64,000 nucleotides of DNA from Delftia acidovorans (lineage in GTDB: Bacteria > Pseudomonadota > Gammaproteobacteria > Burkholderiales > Burkholderiaceae_C): positions 186,001 through 250,000 of the forward strand of contig JAITUC010000009.1 of the NCBI GenBank assembly GCA_031286585.1. The letters are read 5' to 3'. The notes under the pieces are model-generated. The model was not told where the DNA came from, searched no databases, and worked only from the letters and a program-made list of their open reading frames with translations. The translations under genes and the position numbers were made by a program. Shown piece after piece: positions 1 through 7,600 of this stretch (positions within the stretch are counted from its first letter, which is position 1; each line of letters starts with the position of its first letter).

Positions 1-455
1 TCACCTACTCGGCCAGCGCGGCCTTTGTGCGCGCCGCGCGCCAGGCAGGCTTTGGCGGGCAGTTCTACAACGTGTCCTTCGTGGGTGCCCAGGCGCTGTC
101 GGAGACGCTGGGCAAGGATGCCGAAGGCGTGGTGGTCACCCAGGTCGTGCCCTCGCCCTTCCAGACCTCGCGGCAGATCACGCGCGATTTCCTGGCGGCC
201 ATCCAGAAGGGCGGCGGCAAGCTGACGCCCACCTATTCCAGCATGGAAGGCTATCTGGCGGCGCGCGTGTTCGCCGATGCGCTGCGCCAGGCGTCGGCCT
301 CGGGCAAGCCCACGCGCGACGGCCTGGTGGCCGCGCTCGATGCCATGCACGGCCAGCAGGTGGCCGGCTTCCCGCTGGTCTTCAAGCCGCAGTCCAGCAA
401 GCCGCGCTTCGTGGAGTTGTCCATGCTGACCGGCGACGGCAAGGTCCGGGTGTAG
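1..455 (+). CDS. ABC transporter substrate-binding protein, branched-chain amino acid type (C-terminal part)
   Basis: The reading frame is open from base 3 and ends at a TAG at 453-455, so only the last ~150 residues are in the window. The visible part reads as the C-terminal lobe of a periplasmic Leu/Ile/Val-type binding protein (Peripla_BP_6 family), with a stretch of the type VVTQVVPSPF followed by a segment around YSSMEGYLAARVFADAL, typical of this fold. It would capture an amide, amino acid or aromatic acid for a LIV-type permease. Its partners must lie to the left of the window. The substrate cannot be read from this fragment. Confidence 0.8.
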   Translation, partial: TYSASAAFVRAARQAGFGGQFYNVSFVGAQALSETLGKDAEGVVVTQVVPSPFQTSRQITRDFLAAIQKGGGKLTPTYSSMEGYLAARVFADALRQASASGKPTRDGLVAALDAMHGQQVAGFPLVFKPQSSKPRFVELSMLTGDGKVRV

Positions 456-468
456 GCTTGCGGCATTG

Positions 469-733
469 GAGCGTGTTATGCACTTTTAAGTGCCCGCGAA
501 AGCCGGGAAAGGGGCCCGGAACGAGGCGTAGCACGCGCCGCGGTTGCCACACCGCAAGCGGGCTGCAACGAAGGGCCGGGCCCCTTTCCCGGCTTTCCCT
601 TCGGGTTGGCTCTGCGCGCAGGCGCTCGCGGCGTTGCAGCGCTTGCCAAGGCATGGGCCTTGGCGGCGCACTGCGCCTTGCGATCACCAGCGCGCAGAGC
701 CAACGCGGGTACTTAAAAGTGCATAACACGCTC
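469..733. repeat. 265 bp nested inverted-repeat element (MITE-like or structured intergenic repeat)
   Basis: The two ends are a perfect 23 bp inverted repeat (469-491 against 711-733, beginning GAGCGTGTTATGCAC). It continues inward with one mismatch to 30 bp (469-498 / 704-733). Inside lie a 21 bp inverted repeat (499-519 / 576-596, core CCGGGAAAGGGGCCCGG) and a 15 bp one (605-619 / 690-704). The element fills almost the whole gap between the binding-protein gene and the amidohydrolase and holds no credible gene. No clear target-site duplication was found. It could be a non-autonomous transposable element or a structured RNA/DNA element. Confidence 0.8.
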
Positions 734-748
734 TAGAAGGAGAACCCC

Positions 749-1957
749 ATGGCCCTGCTGCAGGAACTGCTGGACCGCGCGCCCGAGATCACCGCGCTGC
801 GCCGCGACATACATGCCCACCCCGAACTGTGTTTCGAGGAGATCCGCACCGCCGACCTCGTGGCCCGGCAATTGGAGGGATGGGGCATTGCCGTGCACCG
901 CGGCCTGGGCCGCACGGGCGTGGTGGGCACCATCCACGGCCGTGACGGCGGCGCCAGCGGCCGGGCCGTCGGCCTGCGCGCCGACATGGACGCCCTGCCC
1001 ATGCAGGAGTTCAACACCTTCGAGCATGCCAGCCGCCATGCCGGAAAAATGCATGCCTGCGGACATGACGGCCACGTCGCCATGCTGCTGGCCGCCGCGC
1101 AGTACCTGGCCGCGCACCGCGACAGTTTCGAGGGCACGGTGCACCTGATCTTCCAGCCGGCCGAAGAAGGCGGCGGCGGCGCGCGCGAGATGGTCGAGGG
1201 CGGCCTGTTCACCCAGTTCCCCATGCAGGCCGTGTTCGGCATGCACAACTGGCCCGGCATGCGCGCGGGCACCATGGCCGTGGGCCCGGGCCCGGCCATG
1301 GCGTCGAGCAACGAGTTCCGCATCGTCGTGCGCGGCAAGGGCGGCCATGCGGCCATGCCGCACATGGTGATCGACCCGCTGCCCGTGGCGGCCCAGCTGA
1401 TCCTGGGCCTGCAGACCATCGTCAGCCGCAACGTCAAGCCCATCGAGGCGGGCGTGGTCTCGGTCACCATGGTCCATGCGGGCGAGGCCACGAACGTGGT
1501 GCCCGACAGCGTGGAGCTGCAGGGCACGGTGCGCACCTTCACGCTGGAGGTGCTGGACCTGATCGAGCGGCGCATGAAGACCCTGGCCGAGAGCATCTGC
1601 GCGGCGCATGACACGCGCTGCGAGTTCGAGTTCGTGCGCAACTATCCGCCCACCATCAACTCCGCCCCCGAGGCCGAGTTCGCGCGCCGCGTCATGGCCG
1701 AGGTGGTGGGCGAGGCCAACGTGCTGCCCCAGGAGCCATCCATGGGCGCCGAGGACTTCGCCTTCATGCTGCTGGAAAAGCCCGGCGCCTACTGCTTCAT
1801 CGCCAATGGCGACGGCGACCACCGCGCCATCGGCCACGGCGGCGGACCCTGCACGCTGCACAACCCCAGCTACGACTTCAACGACCAGCTGATTCCCCAG
1901 GGCGCCACGTTCTGGGTGAAGCTGGCCCAGCGCTGGTTGGGCGAGCCCACGCGCTGA
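749..1957 (+). CDS. M20-family amidohydrolase (hippurate hydrolase / N-acyl amino acid hydrolase type)
   Basis: A 402-residue cytoplasmic metallo-aminoacylase-like enzyme that should cleave an amide bond in an N-acylated amino acid or similar conjugate. The metal-binding signature MHACGHDGH is present in the N-terminal third, followed by the EEGGGG segment with the catalytic glutamate. A C-terminal MGAEDFAFML segment is typical of the IAA-amino acid hydrolase/HipO group. The length is normal for the family. The ATG follows an AGAAGGAGAA ribosome-binding site just after the inverted-repeat element. The left neighbour is a binding protein for an amide-like compound, which suggests a shared catabolic role, but the natural substrate is unknown. 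Confidence 0.88.
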   Translation: MALLQELLDRAPEITALRRDIHAHPELCFEEIRTADLVARQLEGWGIAVHRGLGRTGVVGTIHGRDGGASGRAVGLRADMDALPMQEFNTFEHASRHAGKMHACGHDGHVAMLLAAAQYLAAHRDSFEGTVHLIFQPAEEGGGGAREMVEGGLFTQFPMQAVFGMHNWPGMRAGTMAVGPGPAMASSNEFRIVVRGKGGHAAMPHMVIDPLPVAAQLILGLQTIVSRNVKPIEAGVVSVTMVHAGEATNVVPDSVELQGTVRTFTLEVLDLIERRMKTLAESICAAHDTRCEFEFVRNYPPTINSAPEAEFARRVMAEVVGEANVLPQEPSMGAEDFAFMLLEKPGAYCFIANGDGDHRAIGHGGGPCTLHNPSYDFNDQLIPQGATFWVKLAQRWLGEPTR

Positions 1958-2001
1958 GATCCGGCCGACACCGGCATGTCACACACCGTACCTAGCATGC
2001 G

Positions 2002-2787
2002 GTGCCTGTGACCCCCATCGACTCCCCCTCGGCTGCCCGGCAGGGCATGGCCATCGAGCTGCGGCAACTGCGGCACAACCGCGGCGGGCATGCCGTGCTC
2101 CAGGGCATCCATCTGCAGATCGCCCCCGGCGAGGTACTGGCGCTGCTGGGGCCTGCGCACTGCGGCAAGACCACCGTGCTCAGGCTGCTGGCGGGGCGGG
2201 AGGCCCCGCATGGGGGCGAAGTCTGGATGGACGGCCGCTGCCTGGCCGGTGCCGGACGGCCCCCACCACCCGGGCAGCACGAGCTGGGCCTGGTGCTCCA
2301 GGACCATGCGCTCTGGCCCCATATGAGCCTGCAGGCCAACGTGGCCTTCGCGCTGGAAATGCGCGGCCTGCCTCGCGCGCAGATCCACGAGCGGGTGCAG
2401 CAGACCCTGGGCCTGGTCGGGCTGCAGGGCATGGGCGAGCGTCTTCCCGGCAGCCTGTCGGGCGGCCAGCTGCAGCGTGCGGCGCTGGCCTGTGCCGTGG
2501 TGGCGCGCCCGCGCCTGGTTCTGCTTGACGAACCCCTGTCCGGCCTCGACTGCAACCTGCGCGAGCGCCTGTGCGAGGAAATTCCCCGGCTGCTGCGCAG
2601 CCTGGGTTGTACGGCCGTCTATGCGACCCGGGACCGCCAGCAGGCCTTCGCCGTCGCCGACCGCGTGGTCGTGATGGAGCACGGCCGCATCCTGCAACCG
2701 GGCAGCGCCCGGGGCCAGCCGCCGGCCCTCGCGCCTTGCGAGGCAGACCGATGGCCCACGGCCGGGCACCTGTGCAGCGCAGCGTAG
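2002..2787 (+). CDS. orphan ABC transporter ATP-binding protein with altered H-loop
   Basis: A 261-residue ABC ATPase of the PotA/FbpC-like import class. Visible motifs are the P-loop GPAHCGKT (50-57), Q-loop Gln100, signature LSGGQ (152-156), and Walker B ending in DE (176-177) with the D-loop SGLD. The switch histidine normally found in THD is replaced by arginine (ATRD, Arg210), and the C-terminal regulatory (TOBE) domain of PotA-type proteins is missing. No permease or binding-protein gene is adjacent. The GTG at 2002 is the longest start; an ATG at 2047 fits the domain equally well. It may be degenerate or may serve a transporter encoded elsewhere. Confidence 0.75.
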   Translation: MPVTPIDSPSAARQGMAIELRQLRHNRGGHAVLQGIHLQIAPGEVLALLGPAHCGKTTVLRLLAGREAPHGGEVWMDGRCLAGAGRPPPPGQHELGLVLQDHALWPHMSLQANVAFALEMRGLPRAQIHERVQQTLGLVGLQGMGERLPGSLSGGQLQRAALACAVVARPRLVLLDEPLSGLDCNLRERLCEEIPRLLRSLGCTAVYATRDRQQAFAVADRVVVMEHGRILQPGSARGQPPALAPCEADRWPTAGHLCSAA

Positions 2788-2844
2788 GAACGGCAGGGGA
2801 GCGGCATAGTGGCGGCGTGGCCGGTCTCGGTGCGGATGGCGGTG

Positions 2845-2879
2845 AAAAAAGCACGGTCGTTCTAAATTCCTGCTTTTTT
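2845..2879. terminator. A/T-armed hairpin upstream of the acyl-CoA-binding protein gene
   Basis: AAAAAAGCA (2845-2853) and TGCTTTTTT (2871-2879) are perfect inverted repeats with a 17-base loop. The T-run lies on the plus strand, so this could end transcription from the ATPase gene, but the stem has little GC. It is a weak candidate. Confidence 0.35.
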
Positions 2880-2924
2880 GGCTACACTGTGCCGCTACAC
2901 GAACCGCCCACCAGGAGACCCGCC

Positions 2925-3179
2925 ATGTCCGATCTGAATGCCGCCTTCGAGGCCGCCGTCAAGAACTCCACCTCGATCAGCGAGCGCCCCGACAACGCCA
3001 CGCTGCTCAAGCTCTACGCGCTGTACAAGCAGGCCACCGAGGGCGACAACGAGGCCAAGAAGCCCAGCTTCACCGACATGGTCGGCCGCGCCAAGTGGGA
3101 CGCCTGGGAAAAGCTCAAGGACACCTCGGCCGATGATGCCAAGCAGCAGTACATCGACCTGATCGAGTCGCTGCGCTGA
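2925..3179 (+). CDS. acyl-CoA-binding protein (ACBP domain)
   Basis: An 84-residue single-domain ACBP, a small cytosolic four-helix protein that binds medium- and long-chain acyl-CoA esters. The core YALYKQATEGDN followed by FTDMVGRAKWDAWEKLK carries the conserved Tyr, Lys and Trp residues of the acyl-CoA pocket known from eukaryotic ACBPs. The ATG at 2925 follows CCAGGAGACCCGCC. The protein is common in eukaryotes and patchy in bacteria, though regular in Burkholderiales. It stands as a single gene closed by a strong terminator. It may buffer acyl-CoA for the several acyl-CoA ligases and dehydrogenase in this window (inference). Confidence 0.93.
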   Translation: MSDLNAAFEAAVKNSTSISERPDNATLLKLYALYKQATEGDNEAKKPSFTDMVGRAKWDAWEKLKDTSADDAKQQYIDLIESLR

Positions 3180-3207
3180 TCCGCGCCACCACCGATCGCA
3201 GACACAG

Positions 3208-3234
3208 ACAAGGCCCCGGACTCCGGGGCCTTGT
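3208..3234. terminator. intrinsic terminator between convergent genes
   Basis: A perfect 12 bp GC-rich stem (3208-3219 / 3223-3234, ACAAGGCCCCGG with its complement) and a three-base loop, followed by CGTTT. It sits 28 bp after the ACBP stop and 24 bp before the end of the convergent oxygenase gene, so it may serve both directions. Confidence 0.75.
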
Positions 3235-3257
3235 CGTTTCCGGCTCCGGCTCCGGCT

Positions 3258-4280
3258 TCAGTACTTGTTCGAGAAGTTCGCGCTGATGCGCTGGCGCAGA
3301 TATTCAGCGCCCGTGATCGGCGGGTACTTCTTTTGCGGCCCCTCGATCACCGCATCCTCGTTGGCCTGGCAGAAGAAGGCCAGGCTGTAGCGCGCGCCCT
3401 GGTATTCATGGGGCAGGGGGTTGCGCACGCGGTGGAAGTTGCTGGGCAGCTGGTCGTCGCTCCAGCGCGTGAGCATGTCGCCGATGTTGCAGGTGATCAC
3501 GCCTTCCACCGGGTCCACGGGCGTCCATTGCTGGCCTGCCATCTCCTTGCCCGGCAGCACCTGCAGGCCGCCCTGGCCTGCGCGCTGGAACAGCAGGGTC
3601 AGGCAGTCGAAGTCGGTGTGCGCGCCCGCGCGCCACAGGCCCAGCTCGTCCTTGAGAGCGGGATCGACCGCGAAGTAATGCAGCATGCGCAGCGTGCTCT
3701 GGTAGGCGGGCACCGAAGGGTCGTGGGCGCGCGTGAAGAAATCCGCATCAAAGCCCAGCTTGTGCGCAAAGCACGACAGCAACTGCATGCCCACCTGCCA
3801 GCACTGGCGCTCGAAGCCCAGCGTGGCCTGCTGGAAGCCCGGCAGCTCCTGCTCCGTAGGCCACAGGCCGGCCATGCGCGGGCGCGTCATCTGGTAGGAC
3901 TCCTTCTGGTCGGGCGTGCGCGTGGAAGGCCGTATCTGCGCCTTGTGCTCCCAGCCCGCATTGCGCGACAGCGGCCACTGCGCCTTCACCTCGCGCGGCA
4001 GGGCGAACAACTGCTCGGCACGCCCGAAGGCCGCATCGATATCGGGCTGGGGAATGCCGTGGCCCGACACCTGGAAGAAGCCGATCTCCACCGAGGCCTG
4101 CCAGATCGCATCGGCGATCTCGGACTTGCGGCGGTCGAAGTCGGAGATATCGATCACCCGCACCTCCCGTGCGCGCGTCTCCTCCCCCTGGCCGCCCATG
4201 CGGGCCTCCTTGGCGAGTTCACCCAATGCGTAATCTGAAGCCGGTGCCGAAGGCAGGGTGGGGTTGGCAAGCATGTTCAT
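3258..4280 (-). CDS. isopenicillin N synthase-family 2-oxoglutarate/Fe(II) oxygenase
   Basis: A 340-residue non-heme iron dioxygenase. The iron ligands are visible as H221-T-D223 and H283, and the 2OG carboxylate pair as R297-x-S299. The N-terminal DIOX_N region contains GFFQVSGHGI. The ATG at 4280 is preferred over longer frames because AAAGGAAACAGACC precedes it. The segment CNIGDMLTRWSDD resembles the IPNS/thymine-7-hydroxylase group, some members of which hydroxylate pyrimidines. It is divergent from a cluster encoding a nucleobase-like importer and two deaminases, so oxidation of the imported heterocycle is a plausible role, but this is inference. Confidence 0.85.
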   Translation of the reverse strand: MNMLANPTLPSAPASDYALGELAKEARMGGQGEETRAREVRVIDISDFDRRKSEIADAIWQASVEIGFFQVSGHGIPQPDIDAAFGRAEQLFALPREVKAQWPLSRNAGWEHKAQIRPSTRTPDQKESYQMTRPRMAGLWPTEQELPGFQQATLGFERQCWQVGMQLLSCFAHKLGFDADFFTRAHDPSVPAYQSTLRMLHYFAVDPALKDELGLWRAGAHTDFDCLTLLFQRAGQGGLQVLPGKEMAGQQWTPVDPVEGVITCNIGDMLTRWSDDQLPSNFHRVRNPLPHEYQGARYSLAFFCQANEDAVIEGPQKKYPPITGAEYLRQRISANFSNKY

Positions 4281-4446
4281 GGTCTGTTTCCTTTGCCGCA
4301 AAGGCAGTGGCAAGGCACGCAGCGGCCGGCGCAGGAAAACACCGGCTCCGCCCGTCGCTCTTGAAGTGGCTGACAGGGCGCAGGCGGCTGCAACGCCACC
4401 CACGCCCGCTTCAAGAGCAATGACCCGCGCCGGCACAGACCGGCAA

Positions 4447-4781
4447 GCTGAACGCTTCTACTCTTGCCAATCACCCAAGCAAACAGCGCGCCAGCCCGCG
4501 CAGGCCTGTTCATGGCCGCCCGCGTTCCATCGTGGTGCAGCCGTCCACCGAAATCGCGGTGCATGCCCGTATCTCGTTGGTGGTGCACCAAGGTGATGCA
4601 TACGGCCCGCTTCCTCCAAGACTGGCGCAGTCCAAAGCCAGGGACGCCGAGCAAGAGCCGCCTCGCGGCGATGGCGTCGTCCCCCTCCCTTGCGAAGCAA
4701 GTAGAGAGGGGGAAGCGGCGCAGCCGCTCAGGGGGTGGTACGCCATTTGCATACAAGGACGAACGAGTAGAAGCGTTCAGC
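4447..4781. repeat. 17 bp inverted repeats bounding a 335 bp segment
   Basis: GCTGAACGCTTCTACTC at 4447-4463 is the exact reverse complement of 4765-4781. The enclosed segment contains the diverged copy of the shared intergenic repeat. The layout resembles a small mobile element or the remains of one. No transposase and no clear target duplication is visible. Confidence 0.65.
4640..4738 (-). repeat. intergenic repeat family, copy A (diverged)
   Basis: This is related to the copies at 22751, 23751, 25284 and 27603: the same order of AGGGAC-CCGAG, GTCGTCCCCCTCCC, GTAGAGAGGGGGAAG and CTCAGGGGGTG blocks, but with several substitutions (for example GCCGAGCAAGAG for ACCGAGGAAGGG). Unlike the other four it is not behind the stop codon of a minus-strand gene. 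Confidence 0.85.
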
Positions 4782-4884
4782 ACGCGCCCAGTGCGCGTCG
4801 CCCGGAAATTGCTCATGTCACGCCAGCCGCCCGGCCCCATGCCAGCGGCCGGTCCCCATGTTGATAGCGACTGAGAGTTCCACC

Positions 4885-5913
4885 ATGCAACGCCGCCATT
4901 TCCTTGCCGCCGCCGCCCTTCCCGCTGCCAGTGCCGTGATGCCCGGTGCCTTCGCCCAGGGCAAGGCGCTGACACCGCTGAAGTTCACGCTGGACTTTCG
5001 CGTGACCTCGCAGACCGCGCCCTTCTTCGTGGCGCTGCAAAAGGGCTACTACCGCGACGAGGGGCTGGACGTGAGCATCGACGTGGGCTCGGGCTCGGTG
5101 GCATCCATCACGCGGGTGGCCAGCGGCGCCTACCAGCTGGGCCTGGGCGACATCAGCTCGCTGATCGAGTTCCAGGCGCAGAACGCAGGCGCGGCGCGCG
5201 TGCAGGCCGTCTACCAGTACTACAACCGCGCGCCGTTCGCCATCATCGGCCGCAAGGACCGGGGCATCACGGGCGAGTTCGCCAGCCTCAAGGGCAAGAA
5301 GGTGGCCGCCGCCGCCGTGGAGTCCACGCGCCGCGTCTGGCCCCTGGTCGCGCAGCGCCAGAACCTGCCGGCCGACCTGTTCGCCTGGACCACGACGGAG
5401 TTCTCGGCGCGCGACAACGTGGTGGTGCGCGGCGATGTGGATGCGGCCACCTATTTCCATGACTCGGCCGTGTCGCTGTTCGCACGCATCAAGCCCGAGG
5501 AGCTGTCGGTGCTGCGCTATACCGATGCGGGCGTGCAGCTGTATGGCAACGCCATCCTGGCCTCCAGCGCGCTGGTGGCCGAGCAGCCGGCGCTGGTGGC
5601 AGGCTTCCTGCGCGCCAGCAACCGCGCCCTGGTCGAATGCCTGGCCCAGCCCGCGCTGGCCGTGGCCGCCGTGCGCCAGCGCGAACCCATCCTGGACGAA
5701 AAGCTGGAACTGGCGCGCTGGGCCATCACCTCGCAATACCTGGCCGCACCCGATACGCAGCGCCACGGCCTGGGCGACATCGACCCGCAGCTGCTGGCCC
5801 GCCAGGTCGAGCAGGTCAGCCAGGCCTTTGCCCTGAAGGCGCCCGTGTCGGCCGACGCGCTGTTCAACCGCGGCCTGCTGCCGCCGCTGGCCGCGCGCAT
5901 GGCCAAGGCCTGA
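4885..5913 (+). CDS. NMT1/THI5-like ABC transporter substrate-binding protein (first copy)
   Basis: A 342-residue exported binding protein of the SsuA/THI5-like (NitT/TauT) class. The ATG at 4885 gives a clean export signal beginning MQRRHFLAAAALP and ending near AFAQ; the double arginine hints at Tat export. The mature protein opens with LKFTLDFRVTSQTAPFFVAL, the usual first strand and pyrimidine-side pocket of the THI5-like family, and continues with GYYRDEGLDVSIDVGSGS. It starts the importer operon and resembles the second binding protein at 6495. The family binds pyrimidine precursors, sulfonates or nitrate. The deaminase neighbours favour an amino-substituted heterocycle (inference). Confidence 0.88.
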   Translation: MQRRHFLAAAALPAASAVMPGAFAQGKALTPLKFTLDFRVTSQTAPFFVALQKGYYRDEGLDVSIDVGSGSVASITRVASGAYQLGLGDISSLIEFQAQNAGAARVQAVYQYYNRAPFAIIGRKDRGITGEFASLKGKKVAAAAVESTRRVWPLVAQRQNLPADLFAWTTTEFSARDNVVVRGDVDAATYFHDSAVSLFARIKPEELSVLRYTDAGVQLYGNAILASSALVAEQPALVAGFLRASNRALVECLAQPALAVAAVRQREPILDEKLELARWAITSQYLAAPDTQRHGLGDIDPQLLARQVEQVSQAFALKAPVSADALFNRGLLPPLAARMAKA

Positions 5914-5923
5914 AGGAGCGGAC

Positions 5924-6439
5924 ATGGAATACGGCACCGCTTGCCTGCCACAGGAATCCGCGCTCGACGAGCGCGACGGCCTGTACCTGCGCCGCGCCAT
6001 CGCCATGGCCGACCTGGCGCGCGTGCGCGGCAACCGCCCCTTCGGCGCGCTCATCGTGGCCGCCGATGGCCGCGTGCTCGCCGAGGCCTACAACGCCAAT
6101 GGCGAGAGCGGCGACTGCACGGCCCATGCCGAGCTGTCGGCCATCCGCCTGGCCAGCCCGCTGCATGACCGCGAGGCGCTGTCCGGCGCCACCCTGTATT
6201 CATCGGCCGAGCCCTGCGTGATGTGCGCGGGCGCCATTTTCTGGTCGGCCATCGGCCGCGTGGTCTACGGCATCGACGCGGTGCGTCTGCGCGCGTTCCG
6301 TGGCGAGCGCCTGGACCAGAAGGATGCCGAGCTGTCCTGCCGCGATGTGTTCGGCGCCTCGTCACACGCCATCGAATGCATCGGCCCGGCGCTGATCGGC
6401 GAGGCCGCCGCATCGCACCAGGGCGCCTGGAAAAGCTGA
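5924..6439 (+). CDS. nucleoside/nucleobase deaminase, CMP/dCMP deaminase fold (first copy)
   Basis: A 171-residue zinc hydrolase of the cytidine deaminase-like superfamily. The catalytic pair H68-A-E70 and the zinc cysteines in EPCVMC (98 and 101) are intact, with SAIGRVVYG after them as in guanine, cytosine and tRNA-adenosine deaminases. It would release ammonia from an amino-heterocycle in the cytoplasm. It begins 11 bp after the first binding protein with GAAGGAGCGGAC ahead of the ATG. TadA and guanine deaminase are the alternatives. Its place between transporter genes argues for a catabolic role on an imported base. Confidence 0.85.
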   Translation: MEYGTACLPQESALDERDGLYLRRAIAMADLARVRGNRPFGALIVAADGRVLAEAYNANGESGDCTAHAELSAIRLASPLHDREALSGATLYSSAEPCVMCAGAIFWSAIGRVVYGIDAVRLRAFRGERLDQKDAELSCRDVFGASSHAIECIGPALIGEAAASHQGAWKS

Positions 6440-6494
6440 TCCGGCCCCGTTCCGTTCCCACCGTTTCTTTTGACCATCAGAGAGGAAGCCCACC

Positions 6495-7532
6495 ATGCAA
6501 AAACGACTGTTCCTGCACACCGTCCTGGCCCTGTCCGCCAGCGCGGGCCTGGCAATGGCCCAGACACAGGCCCACGCGGCCACGCCGCTGAAGTTCCAGC
6601 TGGACTGGCGCTTCGAGGGGCCGGCCGCCTTCTTCCTGCAGCCGGTGGCCAAGGGCTACTTCAAGGATGCGGGCCTGGATGTCACCGTCGATGCCGGCAG
6701 CGGCTCGGGCGGCGTGGTGCAGCGCGTGGCCTCGGGCGCCTATGACCTGGGCTTTGCCGACATCGCGGCGCTGATGGAGTTCCAGGCCAACAACCCGGAT
6801 ATGCCCAACAAGCCCGTGGCCGTGATGATGGTCTACAACAACACGCCGGCCTCGGTGATGGCGCTCAAGAAAAGCGGCATCGCCAGGACGGCCGACCTCA
6901 CCGGCAAGAAGCTGGGCGCGCCCGTGTTCGATGCGGGCCGCCGCGCCTTCCCGCTGTTCGCCAAGGCCAACCAGATCGGCGCCGTGCAGTGGACGGCCAT
7001 GGACCCGCCGCTGCGCGAGACCATGCTGGTGCGCGGCGATGTGGATGCCATCACGGGCTTCACCTTCACCTCGCTGCTGAACCTGGAGGCGCGCGGCATC
7101 AAGGCCGCCGATGTGGTGGTCATGCCCTATGCGGACTTCGGCGTGAAGCTGTACGGCAACGCCATCATCGCCAGCCCGAAGCTGATCAAGGAGAACCCGG
7201 CCGCCATCAAGGCCTTCCTGCAGGCCTTCGCCAAGGGCGCCAAGGATGTCATCGCCAACCCGGGGGCAGCGATTGCCTACGTGAAGGAGCGCGACGGCAT
7301 CGTCAACACCCAGCTGGAGACGCGCCGCCTGCAACTGGCCATCGACACCGTGGTCAACAGCGCCGACGCGCGTGCCGAGGGCTTTGGCCAGGTCGTGCCC
7401 ACGCGGCTGTCGCTGATGGCGTCGCAGGTCTCCGATGTCTACGCCACCAAGACGCGCGTGAACCCGGCCGAGGTCTGGAACGGCAGCTTCCTGCCGTCTG
7501 CGGCCGAGCTGAACATCCTGCCCAAGAAGTGA
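6495..7532 (+). CDS. NMT1/THI5-like ABC transporter substrate-binding protein (second copy)
   Basis: A 345-residue secreted binding protein, with a signal peptide of about 28 residues starting MQKRLFLHTVLAL and ending AHA. The mature start LKFQLDWRFEGPAAFFLQPV parallels the first copy, as do VTVDAGSGSGGVVQRVASGAYDLGFADIAAL and the late VKLYGNAIIASP segment, so the two are paralogues, probably from duplication. The ribosome-binding site is AGAGGAAGCC. It lies directly upstream of the ATPase and permease and may be the main receptor, with the first copy widening specificity (inference). Confidence 0.88.
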   Translation: MQKRLFLHTVLALSASAGLAMAQTQAHAATPLKFQLDWRFEGPAAFFLQPVAKGYFKDAGLDVTVDAGSGSGGVVQRVASGAYDLGFADIAALMEFQANNPDMPNKPVAVMMVYNNTPASVMALKKSGIARTADLTGKKLGAPVFDAGRRAFPLFAKANQIGAVQWTAMDPPLRETMLVRGDVDAITGFTFTSLLNLEARGIKAADVVVMPYADFGVKLYGNAIIASPKLIKENPAAIKAFLQAFAKGAKDVIANPGAAIAYVKERDGIVNTQLETRRLQLAIDTVVNSADARAEGFGQVVPTRLSLMASQVSDVYATKTRVNPAEVWNGSFLPSAAELNILPKK

Positions 7533-7600
7533 CGACAAAGTGATTGACACCGTGCGCGTGCGCCAGCGGGCGACGCGCCGGCCCCTGCCTGCTGCCTGCC

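Larger units (their letters stand above)
4281..4884. other. 604 bp divergent intergenic region with repeat copy, long inverted repeat and palindrome
   Basis: There is no convincing gene here; the short open frames are repeat or shadow sequence. The region separates the oxygenase from the importer operon and must hold both promoters. It contains a 17 bp inverted repeat 335 bp apart (4447-4463 / 4765-4781). Inside that are a perfect palindrome TGGTGCACCA (4581-4590, within a larger TTGGTG/CACCAA symmetry at 4577-4591) and a diverged copy of the intergenic repeat family (4640-4738). Confidence 0.7.

Noticed and set aside
469..733. An invertible promoter switch, from the long terminal inverted repeats
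   Set aside because: No site-specific recombinase gene is nearby, and the internal arms are themselves palindromic, which fits a folded or MITE-like element better. It cannot be tested from one sequence.
458..736. Several overlapping short frames inside the 265 bp inverted-repeat element
   Set aside because: They arise from palindromic GC-rich sequence and include mirrored peptides on both strands. No domain or start signal supports them.
4277..4975. Open frames on both strands within the oxygenase-importer gap
   Set aside because: They cross the repeat copy and the long inverted repeat, have biased shadow composition and overlap a well-supported signal peptide. None resembles a protein family.
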